A stretch of 64,000 bases of DNA from Dictyobacter aurantiacus (GTDB lineage: Bacteria; Chloroflexota; Ktedonobacteria; Ktedonobacterales; Ktedonobacteraceae). Under the pieces are notes generated by a model. It searched no databases. It worked only from the letters and a program-made list of their open reading frames with translations, and was not told the origin of the DNA. The translations under genes were made by a program, and so were the position numbers. The stretch spans positions 930,001 through 994,000 of the forward strand of contig NZ_BIFQ01000001.1 of NCBI RefSeq assembly GCF_003967515.1. The letters run 5' to 3'. Shown one piece after another: positions 1 through 9,028 of this stretch; position 1 is the stretch's first letter, and the number at the start of each line of letters is the position of its first letter.

Positions 1-302
1 ACTTCCTTCACTGTCCGGTCTTGGGGGTTCACTCCAATGCCCTTCCACCATCAACTCTCGTGGAAACTAGAGGTTTTTCTCACGAGAGTTTATCATTACA
101 TTTCTATCCGTCAAAAGCAAACAAAAGCTGTTTCACCAAACTTGTGTGAACTGTTTTATTCGACAAACAACACAAAGGCTGGAATGAGGAAGCGTCGAAA
201 GCCTCTCATCTGAAATGAGTTCGAAGATGCCGCGCAATTATCAAATGACCAGATCCGTCCGTTTCCTGGCCCTATTGACCATTGCGCTCCCTTCGTGTGG
301 GC
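1..302. other. Left-edge non-coding stretch
   Basis: I see no convincing gene here. It holds a 10-bp perfect inverted repeat (AACTCTCGTG at 53-62, CACGAGAGTT at 81-90) separated by 18 bases. This could be a terminator of a gene left of the window or a protein-binding site; no T-run follows, so its role is open. Confidence 0.4.
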
Positions 303-454
303 TATAGTATCAATAGGTGGTTGATTGGTCCTGATTCAACCATCCAACCATGGAAAGAGATCCATAAGCGTAAAGGAGAAAGAGAGCCATGCCGGTCTTC
401 GACTCGTTCCTGGCGACTACCCAGCAAGCGGGAGAGACTGTGTATCAAGGATGA
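303..454 (+). pseudogene. 5' remnant of a GlxA-like gene
   Basis: From about 303 to 430 this strand closely matches the reverse strand at about 11,720-11,840, which is the leader and start of another GlxA/DJ-1-type gene. The shared part covers a GTTGATTGG-type box, the Shine-Dalgarno AAAGGAGAA and the start MPVFDSFL. Here the frame opens at 389, runs MPVFDSFLATTQQAGETVYQ and stops at 452-454 after 21 codons, so only the first ~16 codons are homologous. It looks like a truncated paralogue whose leader now lies upstream of the histidine kinase and may supply its promoter. Confidence 0.65.
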
Positions 455-479
455 GGTATGTGAAAGGGGACATGACGAC

Positions 480-1979
480 ATGAAATCTATAACCGAAAAA
501 AGAAAATGGGAAGAGAAGAGCAACGAGCAGTATGCGTTTATGGATGCGCTGCCACAATTGATCTGGATCGTTCAACCGGATGGTTGGGTTGCCTATACGA
601 ATCAACGCTGGCGTAACTATAGCGGTGAACAACAATTGCCTTCCCGTGCAAACCTTCTCTTGCAGCAAGAGATATGGCCTGAGAACCTTCATCCTGAGGA
701 CCGAGCATACGTTCTGGCACTGCAGCAACAGGCTTTTGCGACCAGTGAACCGCGTACCGTGAGGTATCGTCTGAGAGAGGGACATACAGGTACCTATCGC
801 TGGTTTCTCGCACAGGTTGTCCCCTACTATAATGAAGCGGGAAAGATTGCACGATGGATGGTCAGCTGCACCGACATCGATGACCAGAAACAGACCGAAG
901 ATACATTGCGTCAGAGCCAGGAACGTGTGGACCTGCTGATGCGCTCCAGCTTGATTGGCATCTTTGTCGCTGAGGATAATGAGATTGTGGATGCGAATGC
1001 CACCTTTCTCCGCATGACAGGCTATAGTCAGAAGGACCTGGATCGGCGGAATATTCAGTGGACAACAACAACGCCGGCACTCGCCTCATTTTCGGAACAG
1101 GTCCATCAGGAAGTAGTGGTGCAACGCTACAAAACCCCGTTCGAAACGGAATTGGTGTGTAAAGATGGCAGCAAATTGCCTGTTCTAGTGGATGGCATCG
1201 CCGTTCATGACCAGGTGTTACACGGCATGGGTCTTGTCATGGATAATGCTGCTCGTCATGAGTTGCAACAGCGGAAAGACTCTTTTGTAAGTATCGTGAG
1301 TCACGAACTGAAAACGCCCATCACCTCTTTAAAACTGCAAAATCAAGTGTTACGAAAAAAACTCAAGAAGCAGGGCCTTTCTGATCTCGAGATCGCGTCT
1401 GATCGCATGGACGTGCAACTGAATGCGATTACACGCATGGTCGACGAGTTACTTGATGTCTCACGTATTCAAGCGGGAAAGCTGGAATATGCCAGAGATC
1501 TGGTCGATCTGGATATGGTGCTCAGAGAGGTTATTAGCCTTTTTCAGCGGATGCAAACAACTCACACCATTGCCCTTCATCGCACCCCGGCACCCATTTT
1601 TATCATCGGAGATCGTGACCGCATCGAGTGCATCTTTTTGAATATTCTGAGCAACGCCATTAAATACTCGCCCTCTGCTCCGTTGATCGATGTGCTGCTG
1701 ACGACCTCGGGAGAGAGCGTCACCGTCAGTATCCGTGATCAGGGCATCGGCATTCCACAGGAGCTACAAGAGAAAATTTTTGACCGCTTCTACCGGGCGG
1801 CTCCCTTGCAGCAGCACGCCTTTCCAGGTCTCGGGCTGGGTTTGTATATTGTCGCAAAAATTATCAAGCATCATGGGGGAACCATTCGCGTTGAAAGTGA
1901 ACTGGGAAAAGGTGCAACCTTTCATATCACGTTCCCCTTGTCCGCGCCGGAACACCTTCCTGTAGGAGAAAGGAACTAG
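480..1979 (+). CDS. PAS-domain sensor histidine kinase
   Basis: Cytosolic hybrid-free histidine kinase of about 499 residues. The ATG at 480 is preferred over the longer frame from 282 because AAGGGGA lies 9 bases upstream and the extra N-terminus overlaps the GlxA remnant. Two PAS domains are visible (about residues 15-140 and 145-260; the first reads FMDALPQLIWIVQPDGW). The HisKA motif FVSIVSHELKTP carries the phospho-acceptor His275. The HATPase_c domain has the N box NILSNAIKYSP (near 387), DQGIGIP (near 420) and GLGLGLYI (near 450). No transmembrane segment is seen, so it probably senses a soluble signal. Its stop is 4 bases before the receiver gene, indicating an operon and a two-component pair. 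The ligand cannot be told from sequence. Confidence 0.93.
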   Translation: MKSITEKRKWEEKSNEQYAFMDALPQLIWIVQPDGWVAYTNQRWRNYSGEQQLPSRANLLLQQEIWPENLHPEDRAYVLALQQQAFATSEPRTVRYRLREGHTGTYRWFLAQVVPYYNEAGKIARWMVSCTDIDDQKQTEDTLRQSQERVDLLMRSSLIGIFVAEDNEIVDANATFLRMTGYSQKDLDRRNIQWTTTTPALASFSEQVHQEVVVQRYKTPFETELVCKDGSKLPVLVDGIAVHDQVLHGMGLVMDNAARHELQQRKDSFVSIVSHELKTPITSLKLQNQVLRKKLKKQGLSDLEIASDRMDVQLNAITRMVDELLDVSRIQAGKLEYARDLVDLDMVLREVISLFQRMQTTHTIALHRTPAPIFIIGDRDRIECIFLNILSNAIKYSPSAPLIDVLLTTSGESVTVSIRDQGIGIPQELQEKIFDRFYRAAPLQQHAFPGLGLGLYIVAKIIKHHGGTIRVESELGKGATFHITFPLSAPEHLPVGERN

Positions 1980-1983
1980 AGCA

Positions 1984-2376
1984 ATGGGGAAGAAGCAACA
2001 GATACGCGCTCAACAGACCAGCGGCAACCATATTCTCATCGTCGACGATGATCCTATCCTGGGTGGCCTTCTTGTGGATATCTTCCAGGAGGAATCCTAT
2101 CAGGTCTTGCACGTACTGAGTGGAGAGAGGGCGCAGAATGTGTTGCAAACAGAAACTCCAATGTTAGTGCTCCTGGATTACCATCTTCCAGGCATGAATG
2201 GTCTGGAACTTGCCCATTGGCTGCGCAAGAGAGAGGCATCTCGCCATATCCCCATTATTCTCATGAGTGCAGATATGCCAGCAGCCGCTCACGATGAGAG
2301 GCACCTGAGAACCTTGCGGAAGCCTTTTGAATTGGAGAGGATCCTCCAATGGGTGGCTGAATTGCTTACTGCATGA
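1984..2376 (+). CDS. Stand-alone response regulator receiver domain
   Basis: A 130-residue CheY-like receiver without an output domain. The acidic pocket is VDDDP (D21-D23), the phospho-acceptor is Asp65 in LLDYHLPG, the conserved Ser/Thr switch region is ILMSAD, and the conserved Lys113 is in LRKPF. It starts 4 bases after the histidine kinase stop with AGGAGAAAGG upstream, so it is almost surely the kinase's partner. Lacking an output domain, it may act through protein contacts or as a phosphate shuttle; the target is not visible here. Confidence 0.93.
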   Translation: MGKKQQIRAQQTSGNHILIVDDDPILGGLLVDIFQEESYQVLHVLSGERAQNVLQTETPMLVLLDYHLPGMNGLELAHWLRKREASRHIPIILMSADMPAAAHDERHLRTLRKPFELERILQWVAELLTA

Positions 2377-2385
2377 ACCACAGAT

Positions 2386-2415
2386 AGTCCCGAGAGGGTC
2401 TCACTTCTCGGGGCT
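2386..2415 (+). terminator. Rho-independent-like terminator after the two-component operon
   Basis: A hairpin with arms AGTCCCGAGA and TCTCGGGGCT and a 10-base loop, 10 bases after the receiver stop, followed by ATTTCGTTAT. Position and stem fit a terminator, although the T-run is poor. Confidence 0.6.
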
Positions 2416-2547
2416 ATTTCGTTATCTGTCCACAGCGGCATCATTTGGACCGGAGATATCACCCGTGCTGCTTCGGTTTCAGCATCGCTTTCCCGTTGTA
2501 TTTTTCCGCGACCGTGGAATTGACCCGCTTTTGTAGAGTGCCCAAAG

Positions 2548-3054
2548 ATGAAAGTTGAGCAAGAGGAATTACGCAAAGTGAAAACTGCACTGAGAAAACG
2601 CTTAGGGGAGAAAGTCAGAGTGGTGCGTTGACAACTCAAACAAGACGTGCTGGAAGCACAGGCAGAAACGCTTGAGCGGTTGAAGGTACTGGATGATTAA
2701 TGCCGTGTGCATCCAGGCCGCCCTCAATCGGGATGGAACACTGCCATTTGAGTATCCAGCGGTGCAAGCGAGTGAAGACCTCGATGAAATAGCGGAGAGC
2801 CTCTGTCGGCTCGAAGAAAAAAGGGAGCGAATTCTGCAGTCGGATACCGCCTAGCACGGCTGATTACCATTGTCCAGGAGCACTTGATTTGGCGTAAAGC
2901 GCTTCTTCAGGTGAAGCAAATACAGCAATGGATTCTTGCATTGATGTATGCAGTGAGAAACGTGCGAGCAGTACGACGGGCGAAATCGATCAACAAAGGA
3001 CCTCTACCAATGAGTTCGTTGCACCCCTCAATATGGTGGTGAGTACTGAAGGCG
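2548..3054 (+). pseudogene. Decayed helical-protein gene, family unknown
   Basis: Three coding-like pieces follow one another on the plus strand in different frames. The first (2548-2700) starts MKVEQEELRKVKTAL and has an in-frame TGA at about codon 28 where CGA would read through. The second overlaps its end (2693-2854) and reads MINAVCIQAALNRDG, ending in an acidic helical part. The third (about 2842-3054) continues LARLITIVQEHLIWRKALL to a stop. All are Leu/Lys/Glu-rich and helix-like. I do not recognise the family; a broken transposase accessory gene is possible. No good ribosome-binding site precedes it. Confidence 0.3.
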
Positions 3055-3124
3055 TGATGCCCCCTGTCCATGCAATAAAGACAAGGGTGGGCCGCTCACC
3101 AGAATGGGAACTCTTTTCTCTACA

Positions 3125-3553
3125 TTAGAGCCCTTCCTGGTTGATATCGGGAATGCTTTTTTCAGGATCAACGGGGCCAGCAACAATGAACAGGTACGCT
3201 ACCTTTTCCATATGGCCACTCGCCAGCGAGAACACATGGAAAAATGGTATCGTGGTGGCGTTGTCTGGATCGGTTTTGGGCGCCAGTATCGCCTTTCCCT
3301 GGATCAATTTGGTGCTTCCCCCATCCCAGAAGCGCTCTACTATGTGTTTGGTATTTAACGGACTATCAATGGTGCGAAAGAAGTCCTTTATCGCCGCGAT
3401 TCCCTGTATCCTGGCAGTTCCAAAGATCATCTGCACTTCGGGAATAAAGATATCAAATCCATTGCCGAGCTTGAGATCATCAAGGTCGGCGTAGAAGTCG
3501 CGAATCCAGCCAGGTATATTGGTGTGCTCATTTACCGTTACGCTCTGCATCAT
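3125..3553 (-). CDS. NTF2/SnoaL-like domain protein
   Basis: About 142 residues with the cone-fold pattern of SnoaL/NTF2-like proteins: an N-terminal helix (IRDFYADLDDLKL), the middle ARIQGIAAIKDFF signature, and paired strands ending FFHVFSLASGHMEKVAYLF. The frame extends 12 codons further upstream, but GAGGAA precedes the MM pair at 3550-3553, so that start is chosen. Members bind small hydrophobic ligands or act as isomerases, cyclases or dehydratases; the substrate is unknown. It is the most downstream member of the minus-strand enzyme run but is separated from the SDR by over 500 bases containing an IS256 relic. Confidence 0.7.
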   Translation of the reverse strand: MMQSVTVNEHTNIPGWIRDFYADLDDLKLGNGFDIFIPEVQMIFGTARIQGIAAIKDFFRTIDSPLNTKHIVERFWDGGSTKLIQGKAILAPKTDPDNATTIPFFHVFSLASGHMEKVAYLFIVAGPVDPEKSIPDINQEGL

Positions 3554-3779
3554 ATATTCCTCTTTTCTTTCAAACACAAAACTCTTCACAAGTTTGCTCT
3601 GTCCTCTATCTCGCTACCGCAAGCAGGTGTTGTAAACGTTTCTAAGAAATGATGGCAAACGATGTCAGATGATGCCAAAAACGCTTCTTGACAGGGCTAC
3701 TGCTCTTGGTTATACTTCTCTCTTAAGATAGAGGTTTCTCTCAAAATCGGGAGAGGAGTAAAATCGATCCGTCTTCAGT

Positions 3780-4043
3780 TCACTCCTTCTCGCAAGCCAC
3801 TTCCCTAGGAAGTGAAGCATTTTCGCGAAGTGAACGATGTGTCACGTAGCTCCAACCCTTTGCAATTGGGGCGAGGAGTAGTGGACACCGCAGTTTGCCC
3901 TGCACGGCTGGCCGTGCGAACGGATGGCAGATGGGCACATGTGTCATCATTTCAAGATACTGTATGGGCTCTGCCAGCTTTTGCTCCAGGCAGGCACCGT
4001 TCAGGATGGATTTAGTGAACTGCTTCAATAATCCACCTTCTGC
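3780..4043 (-). pseudogene. IS256-family transposase N-terminal relic
   Basis: On the minus strand the frame reads AEGGLLKQFTKSILNGACLE then QKLAEPIQYLE. This is the hallmark N-terminus of IS256/mutator transposases; the intact copy in this window (28346-29557) reads AEGGFLKQLTGALIERCLEA. Homology fades about 40 residues later, no catalytic domain remains, and no inverted repeats were found. It is an old, truncated insertion between the NTF2-like and SDR genes. Confidence 0.6.
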
Positions 4044-4104
4044 TTTCCTCGGTTCCGACGCCTGGAGGCTCTAAGAAAACAGATCAAGGTCAGGTTCAGC
4101 CATA

Positions 4105-4989
4105 TCAGGCCTCAGGTATCTTAAATGCGAGAGGTTCAGTTAAGCCTCGCGCATCAAGCAGTGCGTGTTTCATCTGCTCTTTGGTGGCATTCAAGGATGC
4201 TAAGCCCAGGTCGTTACCAGCAGTCACTCTAAGAGGGCGCGTCCCTCGTGGCCGGGCAATAAGGTCAGCAACCAGGTTGGCAACGATCTGGGGATCTTGT
4301 GCGGCTGGTCCATTGTTGGCGGACGGCGCTCTTCCGGGAATGTCCTTGAGGACTCCATAACCGAGCAGACACTCCTGATCACGCGGCTCTTGTTGGCTCT
4401 TACTCAAATCTGTTGCAAACGCTCCTGGCTCTATAATGACCGATTCGATGCCTAACGGGGCCAGTTCATAATGATAGGCCTCGGCCAGCGCTTCCAGAGC
4501 CATTTTGCTGGATGACAACAGTGTTAAGTAGGGAAGAACTATGCCACCGGCAATCGAGGTGATATGGATCAGTAATCCATTGCGCTGCTGGCGCATGTGC
4601 GGAAGGACCATGCGATCCAGGTGCAGAGGTCCGAAAAAGTTGGTCTCCATAATCGTGCGCGCCTGCTCAACCGTAAATCCCTCAGTGATTCCTCTATACA
4701 TGATACCTGCATTGTTCACTAAGACATCAATATGGCCAGCCTGCTCAATCACTGTCTCAACGGCCTGCTTGACTGATTGTTCGTCATTTATGTCGAGTTC
4801 AAGAACGGAAAGATCAAGCCGCTCGCGTTGCGCGAAGCCACGTAATGCGTTAGCATGCTCTGCGTTGCGTCCATTGACGTCACGCAGAGAAGCAAACACC
4901 CGATAACCTTGCGTTGCCAGGGTTTCAACAATTCTGCGACCAAACCCGCTTTTACTTCCTGTCACCAGGACAACCTGCTGCGAATTCAT
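4105..4989 (-). CDS. Short-chain dehydrogenase/reductase-like protein lacking the catalytic Tyr
   Basis: A 294-residue classical SDR by fold: nucleotide motif TGSKSGFG (T10-G17), NNAG near residue 90, and ITSIAGG. The start at 4989 is chosen because AGAGGAG lies 8 bases upstream; the frame stays open to 5067. In the active-site segment PYLTLLSSSKMALE the lysine is K162, so the YxxxK tyrosine should be residue 158, but that codon encodes Leu. The nearest tyrosine, Y154, is eight residues before K162. Unless Y154 substitutes, oxidoreductase activity should be lost or altered. It lies upstream of no close partner; a 123-base gap separates it from the DJ-1/PfpI gene. Confidence 0.85.
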   Translation of the reverse strand: MNSQQVVLVTGSKSGFGRRIVETLATQGYRVFASLRDVNGRNAEHANALRGFAQRERLDLSVLELDINDEQSVKQAVETVIEQAGHIDVLVNNAGIMYRGITEGFTVEQARTIMETNFFGPLHLDRMVLPHMRQQRNGLLIHITSIAGGIVLPYLTLLSSSKMALEALAEAYHYELAPLGIESVIIEPGAFATDLSKSQQEPRDQECLLGYGVLKDIPGRAPSANNGPAAQDPQIVANLVADLIARPRGTRPLRVTAGNDLGLASLNATKEQMKHALLDARGLTEPLAFKIPEA

Positions 4990-5112
4990 ACTATCAACTC
5001 CTCTTGTTTGCATAGAAAGAAATGACCGCTCATCATCTTTGAGGTGGCTCGATCCCCGCTTGCGCATGCCGATCGGCGCATCGAGACGATCACAGGGATC
5101 TGGCGCGCTGCT

Positions 5113-5757
5113 TTATGCGCGCGATGCCACTTGAAAATCGATGTCTCTGGCGGTTAACTGAGCCACATCTTCTCCAAGGAGACGTTCGACAACATGCAGC
5201 GCCATGTTGAAACCCGATGTGACCCCTCCCGCGGTGACAATCGTGCCCTCATCGACAAACTTGCCTGCCCGCTGAAGCTGGATCTGAGGAAAGCGTTGCT
5301 CAAACTGATCGAACGCAGACCAATGGGTGGTGGCTCGCTTCCCATCGAGCAGACCAGCCTCGGCGAGCAAAAAGGCTCCCGTGCACACGGATGTCATGAG
5401 TTGACAGTGAGTGGAAGCCCGGGCGATCCAACGGATCACTTCCTTCTCCTGCGTGCAGATCTGGTCAAGGACAATAAGGCTGCTCCCAGGGATAACCACG
5501 ATATCAAACTCAGGCGCCTGCTCAAACGCATAATCCGGCTGGAGACGAAGTCCATTATTGGCTCGAAGTAGTTGACCATTGGAAGAAACGGTCCTGATAA
5601 GAAAGGGATGCTTATCGGAAGTAGTTCGCGCCGGGAGCAGCTTTGGAGCATCGTCCACGGTATGCGCGGCAATATGAAACACCTCGTAAGGACCAGCAAC
5701 GTCAGTCAGATCGACATGATCGTACAGTAAAATACCAACGTTCCATTGTTGCTTCAT
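5113..5757 (-). CDS. DJ-1/PfpI (isonitrile hydratase/GlxA-like) protein
   Basis: 214 residues with the DJ-1/PfpI fold: VGILLYDHVDLTDVAGPYEV at the N-terminus, DIVVIPGS, and the nucleophile elbow SVCTGAFLL with Cys125. The following THWSAFDQFEQRFP segment is typical of the isonitrile hydratase/GlxA N-domain group. There is no C-terminal AraC domain, so it is more likely an enzyme than a transcription factor. GAGGAGAAAC precedes the ATG. It is one of two such genes here; the other (11376-11751) is broken. Substrate is not predictable. Confidence 0.85.
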   Translation of the reverse strand: MKQQWNVGILLYDHVDLTDVAGPYEVFHIAAHTVDDAPKLLPARTTSDKHPFLIRTVSSNGQLLRANNGLRLQPDYAFEQAPEFDIVVIPGSSLIVLDQICTQEKEVIRWIARASTHCQLMTSVCTGAFLLAEAGLLDGKRATTHWSAFDQFEQRFPQIQLQRAGKFVDEGTIVTAGGVTSGFNMALHVVERLLGEDVAQLTARDIDFQVASRA

Positions 5758-5942
5758 AATATGTTTCTCCTCTCAGTGATGAAGCCTATGACTTTTTTAT
5801 TCAGTACTAGTATCACAGAGAACGCGCCTGGAGACGAGGGCAAATCGAGTCTGATTGCGGACGGATTCGGCCACCATCACATAGCCTGCCGCAAGATGTT
5901 CGTTTCGGCTATGAGCTGGACCCCATGCGAAGCATACATGCT

Positions 5943-6947
5943 CTAGAGATGGAGCACGCGCTCAGCATTGACGTGGGCGATGCGTGCTTTATCAGCTGGA
6001 CTGAGCGGCAGCTGTGCAAGAAAGGTCTGCGCCTGCTCCATTGAAACGAAGGGATAGTCGGCCGAGAACATGATGCGCTCGACCCCGATCTCAAGCAGCA
6101 TGGTCAGGAAGGATGGCAGGAAGTTGAAGCCGCTGATCGTGTAGTAGACGTTCTCGCGCAGGTAGGAGCTGACGGGTCGCTGCAGTTTTGTCAGCTGCTG
6201 TGGGAAGCGTAGATTGAGCCGGGACAGCATAAATGGCAGTGCCTCGCCCAGGTGGCCGATGATCAGTTGCAGATCCGGGTAGCGGTCGAACACGCCGCCG
6301 AGAATGATGCGCAACACATGAATGGCGGTCTCGATATGCCAGCCCCAGCCCGAGGTGGCCAGTCCATCGCTGATCTCCGCCGAGAAGTGGCCAGTATAGA
6401 ATGCGTCGATTACCGCCTGTGGCGGCGGTGTGGGATGGATATAGAGCGGAACCTGCAGGTGGGCGGCGCGTTCAAGGATCGGCCAGAAGTGTGGATCGTC
6501 GAGGTAGCGTCCGTGACTGTGACCGTTGATGAGCGCGCCTTTGAAGCCGTAGATCTGTACGGTGCGCTCCAGTTCGTCGGCCGCCGCCTCGGGGGCTGCG
6601 GTTGGCAGTGTGGCGAAGGCTGCGAAGCGCTCTGGATGGCGTCGCACCGCAGCAGCGAGGTAATCATTGGTATCGCGCGCAAAGGGCACTGCCTCGCCCG
6701 CTTCAAGCTGCTCCGTGCCGGGCGTGGTCAACGAGAGCACCTGCATATCGATGCCGGCGGCGTCCATCTCTGAAAGCCGCAGTTGATCGAGATTGAGCAG
6801 CCGATCGAGCAAATGAGATATGTCCGCTCCCGGTATCGGCGCTTGCGACTTGAGTGTGCTGCCCGGACCGTCGATAAACGCTGGCGAGGCGTAATGTTCC
6901 TCCAGCGTGATTGTGCGTAGATGCTTGTCGCTTACTGTTTGAGACAT
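5943..6947 (-). CDS. Amidohydrolase of the gamma-resorcylate/ACMS decarboxylase type
   Basis: 334-residue amidohydrolase-2 protein. Landmarks are the metal-site start TLEEHYASPAF, the segment ALINGHSHGRYLDDPHFWP, PLYIHPTPPP, IIGHLGEALPFML and the C-terminal metal Asp in IMFSADYPF. These match non-oxidative decarboxylases such as gamma-resorcylate and 5-carboxyvanillate decarboxylases, which use a divalent metal to decarboxylate aromatic acids. The ribosome site GAAGGAAGG precedes the ATG. Neighbouring carboxymuconolactone decarboxylase-like and hydrolase genes fit an aromatic or ring-cleavage context, but this is inference. Confidence 0.85.
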   Translation of the reverse strand: MSQTVSDKHLRTITLEEHYASPAFIDGPGSTLKSQAPIPGADISHLLDRLLNLDQLRLSEMDAAGIDMQVLSLTTPGTEQLEAGEAVPFARDTNDYLAAAVRRHPERFAAFATLPTAAPEAAADELERTVQIYGFKGALINGHSHGRYLDDPHFWPILERAAHLQVPLYIHPTPPPQAVIDAFYTGHFSAEISDGLATSGWGWHIETAIHVLRIILGGVFDRYPDLQLIIGHLGEALPFMLSRLNLRFPQQLTKLQRPVSSYLRENVYYTISGFNFLPSFLTMLLEIGVERIMFSADYPFVSMEQAQTFLAQLPLSPADKARIAHVNAERVLHL

Positions 6948-7073
6948 AAGCGCTTGCCTTCCTTCTGTGTAAGCTGTATAAGCTTTATATATCCTGCAGT
7001 CGAATGTGAAACGGCTGTGAGAGTGTGCTGCGTTCTATGATACAGCAGGGGTCCGATCGCCTGCTTTCGCCTA

Positions 7074-7868
7074 CTATCCATCAGCGAGCAGCCGTTGACA
7101 CCAGGCAATGACGACATTGGCAACCTGCTCCGGCTGTTCGGGAAAAAGCGCATGGCTGGCGTCGGTGACGATTTCGGTAGTCACCCGGTCGCCCAGTTGC
7201 TGGCGAAGTTCTCCCCAGTACGCGCGCGGCTTGAAGGGATCGGAATCCGGAATGATCTCCAGTATCGGGGCCGATCCAGCAGACCAGTACTCCGCCTGTG
7301 ATACCGTACCGGCACAGTGTACCTCCATCTGCATGGTCTCGGGATACCAACCCTGGATCCAGACAGCGGGGTCATGGCCAGGCGCGAAGAATCCCTTCCG
7401 GAGCGCGGCCAGTCGCTCTTCGACCGGTGCATTGAGGTCGCACGCCTGGTGTGGCGTTTTGCTGATCTCGGGCGACACCGCACTACATTGCGCGGCCGCC
7501 ATAATGATGCCCTGGACCAGGGAGGGATGATCCACCGCCAGCATGCGCGCGACCCCCTGGCCGAACGCGTGACCCAGCACGATCGCCTGACCAGACCCGA
7601 GCGAACGGATCACCAACGCGATATCGGCGGCAAGGTCGTGCACGGTCAATCCACTCATCGTGCCCTGTGAACCTCCGATGCCGCGCGGTTGCGGACGCAG
7701 AACGGTGAAGCCAGCCGCGCTCACCATCTGTGCGAAGGCGTCGAAGTCCTCTCCACTTCCGCGCCCATAGGATGGCAGCACAACCAGGGCGGGACCACTG
7801 CCGTCGACAAGGACTTCAAGCGTCACGCCAGTTCCCCGGATACATTCGCTCCGTTTCTTTTGTATCAT
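7074..7868 (-). CDS. Alpha/beta hydrolase with Ala at the nucleophile position
   Basis: 264-residue alpha/beta hydrolase. The oxyanion region is VVLPSYGRGSGED, a cap-proximal segment reads RPQPRGIGGSQG, and the likely His is in DASHALFPEQPEQV. The nucleophile elbow reads GHAFGQG, with Ala101 where Ser is expected in GxSxG. A Ser supplied from elsewhere or a non-hydrolytic role is possible. GGAGGAA lies just upstream of the ATG. It is followed at short distance upstream by the SMP-30-like gene (49-base gap), consistent with co-transcription. Confidence 0.82.
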   Translation of the reverse strand: MIQKKRSECIRGTGVTLEVLVDGSGPALVVLPSYGRGSGEDFDAFAQMVSAAGFTVLRPQPRGIGGSQGTMSGLTVHDLAADIALVIRSLGSGQAIVLGHAFGQGVARMLAVDHPSLVQGIIMAAAQCSAVSPEISKTPHQACDLNAPVEERLAALRKGFFAPGHDPAVWIQGWYPETMQMEVHCAGTVSQAEYWSAGSAPILEIIPDSDPFKPRAYWGELRQQLGDRVTTEIVTDASHALFPEQPEQVANVVIAWCQRLLADG

Positions 7869-7917
7869 ATATTTCCTCCATTGAATCTAGAGTCGTAGCA
7901 CACTTCTCATGGCGTTA

Positions 7918-8898
7918 CTACTGCAGAACCTGCGGCACCTCTATACGCAGCACCTTCGCCGAACGGCGCACTCCGTCGGCCGGCGGCGAGACGGTGCCGC
8001 CATCGGTGGCGAAATAGGCGATGCGGCCAGTCTCACCGACTTGCCGACTCCACGCGCCACTGGTGGGTCCCACCAGTTCTGTATTGAACGGCTCACCTGC
8101 AATGATGATGCGTGCGTCGTTTTTGGACGGCTCCAGCGAGACGCGGTCGAGAGTGTTTTCCCGGTGCGTGGTCAGATAGGCCACTCCGGCCTCTTCGTCG
8201 ATCCAGAAGTCGTCCGCCATGCGTCCCACCGAAACATGCTCCGGCTCGCCGATCGCCTCCAGCGTCTCAGGGTTGACCCGCACGCGCATGAACAGCTTCT
8301 TGGCGGTCGCCGTGTAGTAGATATAGCCCAACTTCGCTGCGTAGCGGATGCCGTTGATGCCAGGCTGCTCAGGCTTCATCTGACCCCGATAGTATCCCAT
8401 GCTCTCATGCTGCAACCAGACACGTGCGACTGGAGTTCCACCATCGCTGGGCAGATCGACTCTCCAGATCAGACCGGCGAACGAGTCCGCCAGCAGAATG
8501 ACGTTGGGCGCGAGGAGGCAACTGCCGTTGAGGCCACGCACGTTCTTAGGGAATTGCAACACCTGCTCCAGCTGCACCGCCATGCCGGGCGTCCAGCCGC
8601 GCAGATCCAGCCGCTCCAGAAACGCTTCGTCCGTGTTGTAAAACTTGCCCGTCGAAATGTAGAAGACGTCGGGCTCTGTCTCGACAATGCCGGTTGGGAG
8701 GGTGGCAAAGGTAGACAGTTTCAGGGGTTCAACCGGGATGGCCGTAGCGGGTGAAGGAATAAACCAGAGTTCACGGTGACTCGGAACGGTGACGAGCATC
8801 GAGTTGTCACTCCGTACGGCGATGTTCTCCAGCATGAATCCCTGGGGAAACTCGGCGATCGTGGTCAGCTTCACGTGTGGCATAGTGTCAGATATCAT
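7918..8898 (-). CDS. SMP-30/gluconolactonase-like beta-propeller protein
   Basis: 326 residues without a clear signal peptide. Repeated strand patterns (ENIAVRSDNSMLVTVPSHRE, GLNGSCLLAPNVILLADS, GINGIRYAAKLGYIYYTAT, DDFWIDEEAGVAYLTTH) fit a six-bladed SMP-30/gluconolaconase/LRE-like propeller. Such proteins are Ca- or Zn-dependent lactonases or sugar-acid hydrolases. AAGGAG is well placed before the ATG at 8898; a second in-frame ATG five codons on is less likely. A lactonase would fit next to carboxymuconolactone-type enzymes, but the active-site residues cannot be assigned by eye. Confidence 0.72.
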   Translation of the reverse strand: MISDTMPHVKLTTIAEFPQGFMLENIAVRSDNSMLVTVPSHRELWFIPSPATAIPVEPLKLSTFATLPTGIVETEPDVFYISTGKFYNTDEAFLERLDLRGWTPGMAVQLEQVLQFPKNVRGLNGSCLLAPNVILLADSFAGLIWRVDLPSDGGTPVARVWLQHESMGYYRGQMKPEQPGINGIRYAAKLGYIYYTATAKKLFMRVRVNPETLEAIGEPEHVSVGRMADDFWIDEEAGVAYLTTHRENTLDRVSLEPSKNDARIIIAGEPFNTELVGPTSGAWSRQVGETGRIAYFATDGGTVSPPADGVRRSAKVLRIEVPQVLQ

Positions 8899-9028
8899 GA
8901 TATTCTCCTTGAATATGGTTCCAAAGCCTGTGCACAGACTTTACTCTCCTAGAAAGGTTGGAAGTGCCTCCGGTTGAGGGGATCCTGGCTCTCATCTCAA
9001 GCCCGTGGCACGCTTATGAATACTTCGT

